Assembly: GCF_037325665.1 (NCBI RefSeq)
Contig: NC_090246.1
Span: forward strand, 57,587,177-57,651,176
Length of the DNA: 64,000 nucleotides
Source of the DNA: Littorina saxatilis
Lineage: Eukaryota; Mollusca; Gastropoda; Littorinimorpha; Littorinidae
Direction of reading: 5' to 3'
In this document: piece by piece, positions 54,559-64,000 of the stretch
Numbering within the stretch: position 1 is the stretch's first letter
Layout of the letters: each line of letters starts with the position of its first letter
Translations under genes and position numbers: made by a program
The notes under the pieces: generated by a model
Seen by the model: the letters and a program-made list of their open reading frames with translations, nothing else
Database searches by the model: none
What the model was told of the DNA's origin: nothing

Positions 54559-54660
54559 AAAGCATATATGGCAAATGCACGTTTTCTGGGTATCCTCCAA
54601 GCATCTGGCCAGCAAACATACATGTTTTATAGCTGTCTTCTAGGCACAGGGCAAAAGGAC

Positions 54661-55275
54661 ATTACAAATTTTGATGATTAATTTGTTTTCTACCATCTCA
54701 ATCACTGCCAATATATTTTCTGTGGAAGTCTAGCTGACAGAAATGAGCTTCATACTGCTGACTGTTAACAAAACTTTACGCTGTAATCTTTACTGCTCAC
54801 AGATAACAGCATTTATACTAAGGTCTGATTTGTGTAAAACAAATTTTAAAAAAATGGAGTGAAGTAATATCAAATCATTTAGACAAACTGTCATCCTGAA
54901 ACTAAAATATGGGACCAATCCTCATCGAGACTAGCAAGTCTTGGCTAGCTGAATACCAGGGACTGAGATAGGTCCAGCTGGTTTTAGGGAGACATTAAAA
55001 CATAGCTTATCATAGGACCTAATTTGCATAAACCGATTTTCTTTAATAGTGTTGTGCACATATTTAGAGTAAATATGACATTTCCATATTTTTTTGATTC
55101 AGAGAATCCAACCCCTAAGCCACAAACCTAAAATGTCTCTGCTATCAGCGTTTTATGTAAAGTCTAGTGTTCCCTGGAAAAAAACAATGTGGATTAAGGC
55201 TTCACTATCGTCTGACTACTTGCACACTGCACTTTCAAATTTCCCACGCCAGATATGTACATAGGACTGTATCAT
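54661..55275. other. Possible 3' region of the PPM1K-like gene; nothing else seen
   Basis: AT-rich sequence immediately downstream (minus sense) of the phosphatase stop. No clear polyadenylation signal could be chosen. Confidence 0.4.
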
Positions 55276-55542
55276 CTAATCACGTTTACTAACCATATTC
55301 CTTCCAAAGCGGTACTGCAGAGAACTTGCTGCTGAGATGTACTTCCCCCAAGCGCCAAACGGCACAATGATGACTGAAGAGTTGTCCTCGGAACCGAAAT
55401 GAAGTGCCTGATCGGCCACTAGCCCTGCCGCTTCCTTTGGCGTCTGGCAGCTGCTGATAATATTGACCATCTCGTCATCGCTCAGAACATAACACAGGCC
55501 GTCTGTTACCAACATCAGAAAGGCATCATAGCCGTGCTTGAT
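55276..55542 (-). CDS. PPM1K: PPM1K-like last exon
   Basis: Acceptor CTGTCTTTTCAG. Encodes LMLVTDGLCYVLSDDEMVN, GSEDNSSVIIVPFGAWGKY and a tail ending GRNMVSKRD with TAG at 55,278-55,276. Confidence 0.95.
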   Translation of the reverse strand: MKHGYDAFLMLVTDGLCYVLSDDEMVNIISSCQTPKEAAGLVADQALHFGSEDNSSVIIVPFGAWGKYISAASSLQYRFGRNMVSKRD

Positions 55543-57587
55543 CTGAAAAGACAGAAAGAAAAATCTGAGAAGATCAGGACAATAGTAACTGCACTTTTAA
55601 TGTTCATCGTTTAGAAAGATTTTGTTGATAATATTCCAAGAATTTAGCCAGATGTTAAGTTTCTCCCATTAATCAGGGCAAATTATTCAAAAAGATGAAT
55701 GTAACTATTATCGTATTCAAAAGAAGAGAATCTCAGGGTACACTACCTCTAGAGATTTGAGATGAGGTTCCGCCACGACACCGTAAGCTTTCAGCTCTGT
55801 GTCCCCTAGGCTGCGAGTCATCCCCAGACGACCGTTCACCTGTAGCAGTATAATAAATTTGAAGCAGTGGCAGGTAGAAAATCAACTGACAAGTCATGGT
55901 GTAATCTTGATTTGTATTTCATCGCTTCTACCAGCAAACTGTTCCTGGTAAATGTATCAGTTTACTTCACAAGCAAAAACATAAGACAACAGTCCTTTTA
56001 ACAGCTACAATCCCTTCACATGAAACATTTCTACTGACTAATTGAAGTGAGCACAAAAATAATGGTAGGATAAGTGCATTAACATGCAAGAAGAGCGTCA
56101 ATTTAATTTTCTCAAGCATTAATTTGAGGGACACATGCAGCTTAACTGCTTTTGACACACTCAATATAAAGTCAGACTAATTTAACAACTCTCCAAATCA
56201 TTATCCTGCAAACATACAAGTGCTGTCCTTAAACAGGGTCAGGACATCCCCGTTCCCCATGAAGTAGCTCCAAAATTGGTTTGTGGTAACAAAACCTAGG
56301 GCCTAGCTATGTTAATAAAGTAATTACTTCCCCTATTTACACAGTCGTAGCAAAAATTAATAGGTTTCTACCTTGAACGGAAGAGAGAGAGAGGAAAAAA
56401 TGGGAAAGACAAGTCGAACAATGGCCGAAATCATGTGCTTGAAGTCCCAAACCCCTGCACTGCAACCTGTGAATTGTGGGGAGTCAACTAATTAAGACGT
56501 AGGCCTAAACCACAATTGAAAACGTCTTTTAAAACATCTGAAAGGGCCGGATTACAAAACTTTTAATTTTTACAAGTGTACGCACCCATGCTTGCTGAAT
56601 AAAGATTTCACTAGCTGCTAAATTAGTAAATTGCTTACTGCATATTCTTCCAACATCAAATGTTTGGTTCAAACGCACGTCCTGAGCATAAAAACTAAAC
56701 GACATCCGATTCATTTGCTCGCTGACTGTGTGTAGGCGTGTAAAGTTCATACATGTATGTATACATGTATCCCCTCTTTTGTTAAAGGTAGCTACGACAG
56801 TGTGTACCCAATTTTCAAGCCACATACCAAATTTTAGCTCAATCGACCTTTAAACACCAGAGATCTAAGGGCAGACAGCAGGACCAACAAACAAACAAAT
56901 AGACAGACAAACAGACAGAGTGAAAAGTTTATATAATATACACCCTCGTATATACGGGGGTGTAACAACAAAATTTAGTAAACAGTAGAAGCATTTCAGT
57001 CATACCTGGGAAGTGCCCATGCTGTTCTGCACAATCTTGCCACCAAGGGCAGTGATGCGAGCGTATTCCTCAGTGTCATCAGGGTCGTCGTCATGTGACA
57101 GACGCAAGGCCTTGCCCTTTCTGCACAACACAGCGCGACTGTCGCCCACATTGGCCACAACCATCTCGGAGCTGTTGCGGATCAAACATACTGTGGCTGT
57201 TGTCCCAGTGGAGAAGATTTCTGAATCTGGAAAAACAAGCAAATATTAGTGAAAGGAAATGTTCTGTATTAGAATCTTACAATCCATAAAGATGTTTATA
57301 TATCAAATGCCTATGGTTAACTGTCCATCCCTTATCCAGCACAAAAAAGTAATGTCCTTATTATGCAGAGAGTCTTAGACTAATTGGCATTCCATCTCCA
57401 AACAGGAATACTTCCTTCCTCTTATGTACTGTCCTTCTCATTTTTATATAAAGAATATAACTTCAGTATTAGTTCTCGTGTTGTGTATTATTACTGAGTG
57501 AGTGATAATGCCCGCAAGAACATAACAGCAAAGATAACCTTGCAAGCAGTTTTGCAAAGTACAAATGTGCAAAAGGCCCTCAGAGAA

Positions 57588-57627
<40 letters not shown>

Positions 57628-58451
57628 GCACACACACAAACCCGATCCACTACTTCACTCATTCATTACAGCATGATCTTGAAGATATATTATAACAGTT
57701 CATTGTTTGAAAGGCATATATTATATAGTCTCTGCTGACTTTCAATTGTTTCTTTCACAATTTCTGATGTTTTATATATATATAAATGAATGAACTGTTA
57801 TATTCATACTACATGTGTACTTTAAAAATAATATTAATTAAGTATCTTGTCTGCTGAGTAAGACTCACCAATGAAGTAGTGTGTGAGGTGCCTAGCAAGC
57901 ACATTATGAATGTCCACAAAAGACTTGTGCAGAACAGTGTTTAGGTCTGCAGTCCTGGATAGCCAGTACTTGATGTGAAGTTCAAGGTTCTCAGCAACAT
58001 AATCAGCTGCAAAGGAAGTGCTGTGTCCATCAAAAATCCCCACATAGAGTATGCTGTTCGACAGTTCTTTAATCGTCATGCGATCCTCGTTGTAGTTACG
58101 GCGACCAATCAATGATGCTGTACCAACTTCTTCCAGGGGAATTTTGGGGATGAGTTTTCCTTTCTTGATGCTTTCTTCGATCAAAATAGGCAGGGTCATC
58201 CGATTGTTCCATGACCCAAGCGTGTCAAAGTTAATTCCCCTTTGGTTTTGTCCCTTGTTTTCTGGGTCTGAGATAATTTTACATCTGGATGAAGATGTCT
58301 GCAAAAGACGTCTGCTACAAGTTGGTCTGCCGACAGCTAAGAACGCAGGGTTCAACTCCTCTGACAGCTCCAGGCGCAAGCATTTTATGCAAATCCCTAA
58401 CCACCTTTGGTGAAAAAGTGTCCTCATCTTTGGACTCAAAATCGTGGTCAT
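55276..58451 (-). CDS. PPM1K: Protein phosphatase 1K-like, mitochondrial (PP2C family)
   Basis: Four coding exons: 58,475-57,869 (start codon 58,451), 57,226-57,006, 55,839-55,747 and 55,542-55,276. Phases 1, 0, 0 agree and give 387 residues; human PPM1K has 372. The N-terminus is rich in R, L and S (SPKMRTLFHQRWLGICIKCL), as in a mitochondrial targeting peptide. PP2C motifs in order: GSWNNRMTLPILIEESIKKG, IGRRNYNEDR, GIFDGH, GTTATVCL, VVANVGDSRAVLCRKGK, NGRLGMTRSLGD, LVTDGLCYV, SEDNSSVIIVPFGAWGKY. In mammals PPM1K dephosphorylates the E1-alpha subunit of branched-chain ketoacid dehydrogenase in the matrix and so activates amino-acid breakdown. The metal-binding aspartates (EDR, FDG, TDG, EDN) are kept; the usual DGHG is DGHS here. 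Confidence 0.95.
55747..55839 (-). CDS. PPM1K: PPM1K-like exon: NGRLGMTRSLGD segment
   Basis: Acceptor TATACTGCTACAG, donor CTAGAG/GTAGTGT. A 31-codon exon beginning VNGRLGMTRSLGDTELKAYG; human PPM1K has NGRLAMTRSIGD at this point. Confidence 0.94.
56825..56965. mobile_element. Dispersed repeat fragment with GTATATAC palindrome
   Basis: In the intron between the second and third PPM1K-like coding exons. Ends in ACACCCTCGTATATACGGGG, similar in design to the CACCCCCGGTATAGGGGTG block at 19,500. Unclassified. Confidence 0.45.
57006..57226 (-). CDS. PPM1K: PPM1K-like exon: central PP2C core
   Basis: Acceptor TTGTTTTTCCAG, donor TCCCAG/GTATGAC. Encodes FSTGTTATVCL and VVANVGDSRAVLCRKGKALR, the strands around the active site. 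Confidence 0.95.
57591..57624. repeat. (CA)n microsatellite
   Basis: About 17 CA units in the PPM1K-like gene's first coding intron. Confidence 0.93.
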
Positions 58452-58475
58452 TCTGATGACTTGTGAAATGACCCT
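57869..58475 (-). CDS. PPM1K: PPM1K-like exon: targeting peptide and first PP2C half
   Basis: Acceptor TTTTATGCTTGCAG, donor TCATTG/GTGAGTC. The ATG at 58,451 was chosen as the first in the exon; a second in-frame ATG eight codons on is possible. The presence of an acceptor implies an untranslated exon upstream. Confidence 0.93.
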
Positions 58476-60113
58476 CTGCAAGCATAAAACGTGTAAAACC
58501 AAACTTAGATAATTATATTCTTAGTAATTAATATTATAAAATAACCATTTCAACATCAAGCTGCCAGCAAAATTATTGCCTTCATTATTTTGTCAAACTA
58601 AACCAACACGGAATTAGTTCATGCTGGTCTCTTTCTTGAAAAAGTGAAAATCTGTCTGTCAAAACTATCGGCCGGAGTTGTTCAAATAGATGTGTTTAGT
58701 CATTATACATAGTCTCATAGACTGATGGAGTAGGATAGATCGGCACATTGCTTATCATGCTATCTCAGTATCAGTATGATCTGTTGAATAAACGGATCAG
58801 ACATCAGCAACGGAATGACGTGTGTAACTGCCTACATGACTGAACCTACACGATTCATTATTCGGCGTCTGGCGCTACAACAGAAAGAGTATCATGTAGA
58901 AAATTCCCCAAAACATACATCTCGATGCGTTGTACTTACGACAGAGAAATCACAAATCTACCCAACTTTCTTTTCAGATTGGTGGTCACCTCCAAGTCCA
59001 AGGGAAGCTACTCTGGTTTGTTATTGATATAAGGAGGGGACATAATTTTAAACTGAATGTTTTTGTGTTGATTTAAAAAACAAACAAACTAATGTTTATT
59101 CGGGGATGATTTGATGGATGTTATTTTCAATCAGTATTCCAACTTAAATTTCCATTGTATAATTCTATAAATCAGAAAAATATGATAATTGTCACAATGT
59201 TGAATAAGCAACACTCAGTTCACTTCAAGACGGATAGAGTCATATGCGGCTTCGCCCCAAGGGGGAAAGATGTTCTAACTTTTCTTCGAATGTGTTTAAC
59301 AGATTGCTTTTTTAAATTTCAATATCTGTGGTTTGTTTCTAGAGGTGCCATGCATAAAAATGTATAAATTAACTGTTGAACCTTGTTCCGTGAACAGAAG
59401 CAGACGACATAACTAGTCTGCATGTTGCGCATGCGCACATAACACAGTGTGTGAAGCGTCGGCTGCAGACCGGGAAACACGTCGACTTCATTCTTACAAA
59501 ATTTTAAGGATAGTTTTGTGCAAAGGTTCGTATAGTGAGGAATACGTATTTATTCAGATTTTCAGCGAAATTGTCTGCACGTGTATCTTTGTACTTTGCA
59601 TTTGTGCACAAAAAATTATCCTGATTGTTCAGTGACCTTGATTATGCTCACGCACAGCGAAGTCGCCGACAGACCAAGGCCACTGAGCTTATTTGCAAAC
59701 GCAGAACAGTCCCGAAGCATGGAAATTTGCAATTTTCGTTTGACCTTTTTGCTTTTATGCCTTAACTGGGACGTCTTATTTCCTTTGTACAACCATATGT
59801 ACGCATTAATGCTTGCGTTTTTCGCCGTCTGATCGCGTGCGAAATACCTAAGCTAATCCGATGAAACATACTACTCTGGGACGGGGAGGTGGTGGATGGG
59901 GCTGCACAATGGCCGCTGCACCTTCACCCCGTCTGCCATTGTTTTGTTTTTCACTTTTTTTTGAGGGGGCGGGGAGAGGGGGTCTCATTTATTACGTCTG
60001 TAGGGTTTTAAGCTGCAGGATAGGGGGTTTGATGCTCTGTTAGTTAATGCATACTCAGTGGGAGTAGGACTAAACTTTAAAGTTATGATATAAAACCGCT
60101 AAGCAGTTCTCAC
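58476..60113. other. No coding exon seen; upstream region or first intron of PPM1K-like gene
   Basis: AT-rich; contains no frame with domain similarity. A transcription start for the phosphatase could lie here or further upstream. Confidence 0.4.
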
Positions 60114-60159
60114 CATCTCTTCCAACATGCTCAGCAAGTGTTCGTTTCACATGGGTGAG
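60114..60159 (-). other. Candidate 46-nt exon, perhaps 5' untranslated exon of PPM1K-like gene
   Basis: The minus strand shows acceptor TCCCATCTTCTTTCAG and donor AGAGATG/GTGAGAAC around 46 nt. It is open in one frame (LTHVKRTLAEHVGRD), which matches nothing I recognise. Its orientation and place 1.6 kb upstream of the phosphatase's first coding exon fit an untranslated exon. Confidence 0.35.
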
Positions 60160-61548
60160 CTGAAAGAAGATGGGACAGAATCAAGTAACCAGAGGCATGC
60201 TCTACTTCACAGGCACTTGAAAATAATAGTAATACTAATAATTTAGTAATACTGTTGTAATACTACATGTGCTCTTAATCAAGTTAATGGAAGATAATCA
60301 ATGGTAATCTTGATATTCAAGTTAAGTACTAATAGAAGTTAGAACATCTTGATTCTGTTTCCAATACCTCTCCTCACTCCCAGTCCCACGTACTGTAGGG
60401 TAATCAATGTTATTTTTGTTTATGCATGAATCTTAACAGTGAGAGTGTTTGTATGAAGTGTGGTGTTTAATGAATAATGATTTTATCAGAACCTTAGTAT
60501 ATTTAAATGTCACATGCTTTCCTTCTTTGCCACTACTAAAGCAAACGTGTGCAAGATTGTATGTTGCACGCTTTGGAGCATGTGCAAGAAAGGATTCAAA
60601 CTCGAAATCATCCCTCCAAAAGCCCAAAAATGCACACACAACTTTCATTTCTCCTGCTGTTATCGTTTCTTCTCTTTACAAATTCTTCAACACTGAGAAT
60701 ACTAAAAACAACATCCCAGATGACAGTATTGTTTCGATACGCGAATTTAGCTGTCCTTGGAAAGTGGCTTGCTCACGAGGCCTGTTAGTCTGAATCTAGA
60801 AGGACAGAGTTGTGAACATAGATGACAAAGATCCCGAAAAGAACAAACGTTTCGCGCATGTAGACACAGAAAGACGTCATGAAAAATGCGATGCTTCAAA
60901 AGCTACAGACTGTGACGATGACTCTGACGTCATTCACACATGTATACCGAGACGTCATTCATAGTTGTTCGGTCACTTCCGTCTGTTACACGACACTTGA
61001 GATTGACGAAGTTCTCAAATGTCGTATAGTTGTGTTCCTTTATTCTACGTGGCCCGTCTTCACAGCAGCAGACAAAAACTCGTCAAATTGAGTTCGAGGA
61101 TTTATTTAGCATTCCATACATACAACTGCACATCGTAGCAGAACTCAAAGTAGAAGCCTTTTAACATACAAATCGCGCTGGCCTATATAGTAAATACTCA
61201 ATCTCGAGAATATTCCAGACCAAACATGATACAACTAAAATTAGATGAACTGTCCATGGACTAGAATAGTGACATTCTCTGTGACGTACATCAAAAGTGC
61301 CGACGCATTTAATCCGAGCGAACGCCACGAACCCACGACTCAAAACAACGTGGTAAACAACTTGTTTTGACAGGACTAGAAAGTTCACCTGCATTCTCGT
61401 CCAAACATAAATATTGTGTTTACAAAATATAATATTGGTACTTTCCCACAAAGTACAAATAAGTCAACTACATGCAACACACAAAACTGAACCAAAGTTC
61501 AGCAACGGCAGCGTTTCCTAACACCGTCAAAAAGTAGATCTCTCCACA
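60160..61548. other. No gene seen; possible promoter zone
   Basis: Lies between the minus-strand candidate exon and the plus-strand first exon at 61,549, so it may hold start sites for both directions. No TATA or CCAAT element was clear. Confidence 0.35.
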
Positions 61549-61579
61549 ATGGCTGCTCCTGTGTTCAGATTTGTCAAGC
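61549..61579 (+). CDS. Candidate first exon or upstream ORF of a plus-strand gene
   Basis: ATGG start in a fair context (CCACAATGG), ten codons (MAAPVFRFVK plus one base), then donor CAAGC/GTGAGTAC. If joined to the acceptor at 62,091 the reading is MAAPVFRFVKR followed at once by TAA, so on that transcript it would be a short upstream frame. It may instead splice to an exon I have not found. Confidence 0.4.
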
Positions 61580-61633
61580 GTGAGTACGCAAAACGTGTTA
61601 GTTCTCTTCTCTGTTGAAGCTGTGAGACATAAA

Positions 61634-61756
61634 TGCTATTCAGACTTGGTCGTGTGACATAGTTTTCTTCCACACTCGATTAGCTGATGTCTAACGACAA
61701 TCAACGTAATCTCGTGTGGAAGAAAACGTCTGTCACACGACGAAGTCTGAATAGCA
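61634..61756. mobile_element. Palindromic MITE, 123 bp
   Basis: Arms of about 43 bp beginning TGCTATTCAGACTT, with GTCGTGTGACA and TTTTCTTCCACAC, pair with the reverse arm ending GTCTGAATAGCA. The loop is about 38 bp. Sits 55 bp after the donor of the plus-strand exon. Confidence 0.85.
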
Positions 61757-62111
61757 GGTAATGTTATATACTAACTACTGTATTAATTTAAAGATGTTGT
61801 CATGATTCGTCTTTTGTGCTCTACTACTGTAATTTCTCATGCTTGAGATGATCACCTTAATTTGCTTTGATCTGTTGTGTTATGTTATATATACTAAATA
61901 TACTCTAGCGACATTGCCAGAGATAATGTACAGATTGCTCTTGTGAAGGATGAGAGGGAGAAAAGAGGAGGGCTCATTTTCTGTCTGTTTATACCTGTGT
62001 ATAATAATTGAAAAGGGAAATGATTAGATATTCTGTAGTTCAATGTTCACACTCTAAAGAAAGTTTCATACTATTTGTTTTATGTTTCCAGGGTAAAACC
62101 AAAAAAAGAAA

Positions 62112-62390
62112 ATGCCTGTTATCAAAAAGAGGATTACAGCAGAATACCTGGAGCGAGAACAGCAGCGCAATGAGCAGAATGGCGGAAGTGCTGCTGATGT
62201 GGAGGGAGATAGTGAAAACTCCCCTCCCCCTGCTGCACCGCCTCCTGTGACTGCGGCAGGCGCTGCGTCCCCCTTGAAGCGAAAAGTGCCAAGCGGACAG
62301 GCGATGTTGAAAGGACTTGACGGAGAAGTGCTGGTGGAGAAGAGGAAGCGTACTCTCCCTCCTGGAGAACTTAAGTTGGATGCTTGGTAA
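62112..62390 (+). CDS. Unrecognised small protein, 92 residues
   Basis: Follows an acceptor TTTTATGTTTCCAG at 62,091. The frame starts MPVIKKRITAEYLEREQQRN, then has an acidic part, a proline/alanine-rich part (SPPPAAPPPVTAAGAA) and basic patches (LKRKVPSG, EKRKRTLPPGELKLDAW), ending in TAA at 62,388-62,390. A possible donor, GCTTG/GTAATT, precedes the stop. If it splices to the acceptor at about 62,713 (TTCCTCTTGCAG), a TGA is formed across the junction, so the protein ends at the same place either way. Composition suggests a disordered nuclear protein; no family recognised. Confidence 0.5.
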   Translation: MPVIKKRITAEYLEREQQRNEQNGGSAADVEGDSENSPPPAAPPPVTAAGAASPLKRKVPSGQAMLKGLDGEVLVEKRKRTLPPGELKLDAW

Positions 62391-62396
62391 TTAAGC

Positions 62397-62883
62397 TAGT
62401 GGTTGTCTCTGTATTCTCTTTTTTCTTTGGATTAATGAAAGGGTGAAACAGAGTTGACTGATGCTTATGTATTGGTACCCACTCATTGACACAACCCTCT
62501 CTTTTCAACGTTTTATACTATGGACCAGTGATAACAATGTCAATGTCATATAACACCTTTAAAGTGTCCCTGGATATGGGTCTCAAGGCATAACGAAGAA
62601 TAAGCCAGAGGGAGGGTTCTGCAATGTAGCTTTACATTACAGGCAGGCAGTCCTGTATGATAAGAAATTGTTAGATTTATACAAATTGTATAATTTTCGT
62701 TTTCCTCTTGCAGATGCTGGGTAGAAATTTTGGATGATAATTAATATTGCTCAGTCTTATAAGCCTTTTAGCTGTATACATTTGCCAGAGTTGCATACAG
62801 CAGGCTGAACTGCAGGGGAATACTTTCACGGAGTGATTAGATGATTACTATCTTTCACAGGGAATAGAACATGCTTATTTGCA
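62397..62883. other. No coding sequence seen
   Basis: Downstream sequence of the small plus-strand gene. It includes a possible acceptor at about 62,713, which could open a 3' untranslated exon. Confidence 0.35.
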
Positions 62884-63944
62884 GGGATGTCGTTAGGCGT
62901 CGGACATCGGACATAGATCGATTAAAAGGCTCAAATGTCCGATTCACTTAGCCGCATAGCGGTCAGATGTCTTATCGTTTTCAACTGAGCGCGGTCATTG
63001 TCCGATAAGAACTCCATTCCTTCGGACAGCGCGTTATTTGATAATTTTCCTTTCATAATAAAAATCTTCAAAAAGTGACCGAGCGCTCTCGCGTACAGGT
63101 GCACTGAAGTTGTGCAGTGCAGATCTTGCGTTTTCCGAACCGTTTGCGGTATGAGCTGTTTGCGTACACCCGTCTTCTGACAGCACACTGAAGTTAGGAG
63201 TACGGGAGACAACTTCAACTGACCAAGGCTCGCATATGCTTTAATTTGCTTTCGGTTGGAGTTGAAGCGCACGGCACTGAATTATGCCACTGAAAAAAGC
63301 TAGAGCCTGCCAAACAAACAAAAAAGCTGAACACGTTTGGCGTTTCAACGGCATCGTGTGCTACATTAGGGCCAAGAAGAACATGGGAAAACACGGCTAG
63401 CAATAGCATAATTCCAGAAAATGACAGCGCCAATGATAGTGTCGCCGCTGAAACCTCCACAATCACGGAAAGTAAAGTTTCGTGACTTGAAGATGTACGT
63501 GTCGGTACAACAGGACATTCGCACAGACGGTCTTTTAATAAGGTTAACTATTCATGTTGACCCTGTTTAGTACTAGTTGGTTAGAATTTGACAGCAAAGA
63601 GACCATCTATATAGGTAAACTGTTTTGTCGAATATGTCAAGAAAAAGCTCTATCAGGAAATCATGCAGTTTGTGTGCCAATCAAAGTAAGAGTGCTGAAG
63701 TTTTTGGTTGCTTTTTAGTTTGTTTGTTTCTTTTTTGTGTGTGTCCTGTTTGAAACAAAAGTGATAAAACAATATACGCACACAATGTTGGTGCATATAT
63801 TGATTGTGTGTGATCATGATTTTGTGTTTTGCACAAAATTATAATGTCCTATTAAAATGTCTAAAAGCAGTCAAATGTCCTATTGATGCCGAAGAGCTCA
63901 GGACATTTGTCCTATAGGTATGAATTTGTGGCAACATCCCTGTG
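62884..63944 (+). mobile_element. hAT-like DNA transposon, non-autonomous, about 1.06 kb
   Basis: Left end CAGGGATGTCGTTAGGCGTC and right end ...TGTGGCAACATCCCTG are inverted (CAGGGATGT at each terminus), the CAGGG type of hAT elements. Subterminal repeats of the type (A)ATGTCC / GGACAT occur at both ends. A short frame near 63,283 (MPLKKARACQTNKKAEHVW) soon stops. I could not confirm an 8-bp duplication. Confidence 0.6.
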
Positions 63945-64000
63945 TTTGATTTCAGCAGCTGTTTAAGTGACACGGTGAACATATTTATTATTTAAATAAA

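Larger units (their letters stand above)
53313..54660. repeat. 39-bp minisatellite interrupted by two elements
   Basis: The unit is about 39 bp (GCACCGGGCAAATGTACATG, then TTTCCTATGTGTCTTCTAA). Blocks lie at about 53,313-53,427, 53,987-54,431 and 54,559-54,660, separated by a family E element and a SINE fragment. The 13-codon period makes repetitive frames on both strands (RRHIGNMYICPVL on the minus) that look like artefacts. Confidence 0.92.

Noticed and set aside
63215-63466. Minus-strand frame with a hydrophobic start, as a membrane protein
   Set aside because: It lies within the hAT-like element and opposite its short plus-strand coding remnant.

Overview
The window is eukaryotic and looks like a marine snail. 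Genes are split by many small GT-AG introns, and introns and intergenic DNA are crowded with long CA/CT microsatellites, tRNA-derived SINEs ending in ATTG runs, and short inverted-repeat DNA elements. The repeat families resemble those I associate with gastropods, possibly a periwinkle (Littorinidae); that placement is from memory and cannot be checked here.

Layout. About 1-7,400: no exon I can support; simple repeats, one SINE copy and two TIR elements. About 7,416-26,436 (+): a 20-exon gene for a large ankyrin-repeat protein whose 5' end is missing or unrecognised. All 19 splice phases agree and the coding sum leaves one continuous frame of 866 codons plus stop. About 26,437-36,000: its likely 3' region, then intergenic DNA with SINEs, inverted duplications and a MITE with a 9-bp target-site duplication. 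About 36,059-41,002 (-): the 5' coding exons of an unrecognised gene, with a possible promoter and untranslated exon near 43.5-43.7 kb. About 44,207-49,138: a 4.9-kb Mutator-like (MULE) DNA transposon with inverted ends, a perfect 10-bp target-site duplication, a long transposase frame, and a second DNA transposon nested inside. About 49-55 kb: a dense repeat zone (hAT-like MITE, SINE inside SINE, LINE 3' end, a nearly identical inverted element pair, a 39-bp minisatellite interrupted twice). About 55,276-58,475 (-): a complete PPM1K-like mitochondrial PP2C phosphatase coding region in four exons. About 60-62.4 kb: a candidate small exon (-) and the first exons of a gene on the + strand. About 62.9-63.9 kb: a non-autonomous hAT-like element.

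The genes do not form a pathway. The most interesting signals are (1) three separate tandem duplications that span splice junctions of the single ankyrin gene, one of which gives three in-frame 3' splice sites 48 bp apart; (2) the complete MULE with palindromic CGATATCG subterminal repeats, carrying a nested TA-flanked element whose pre-insertion site survives in a neighbouring duplicate; and (3) several nested or palindromic repeat insertions that give a relative order of events.
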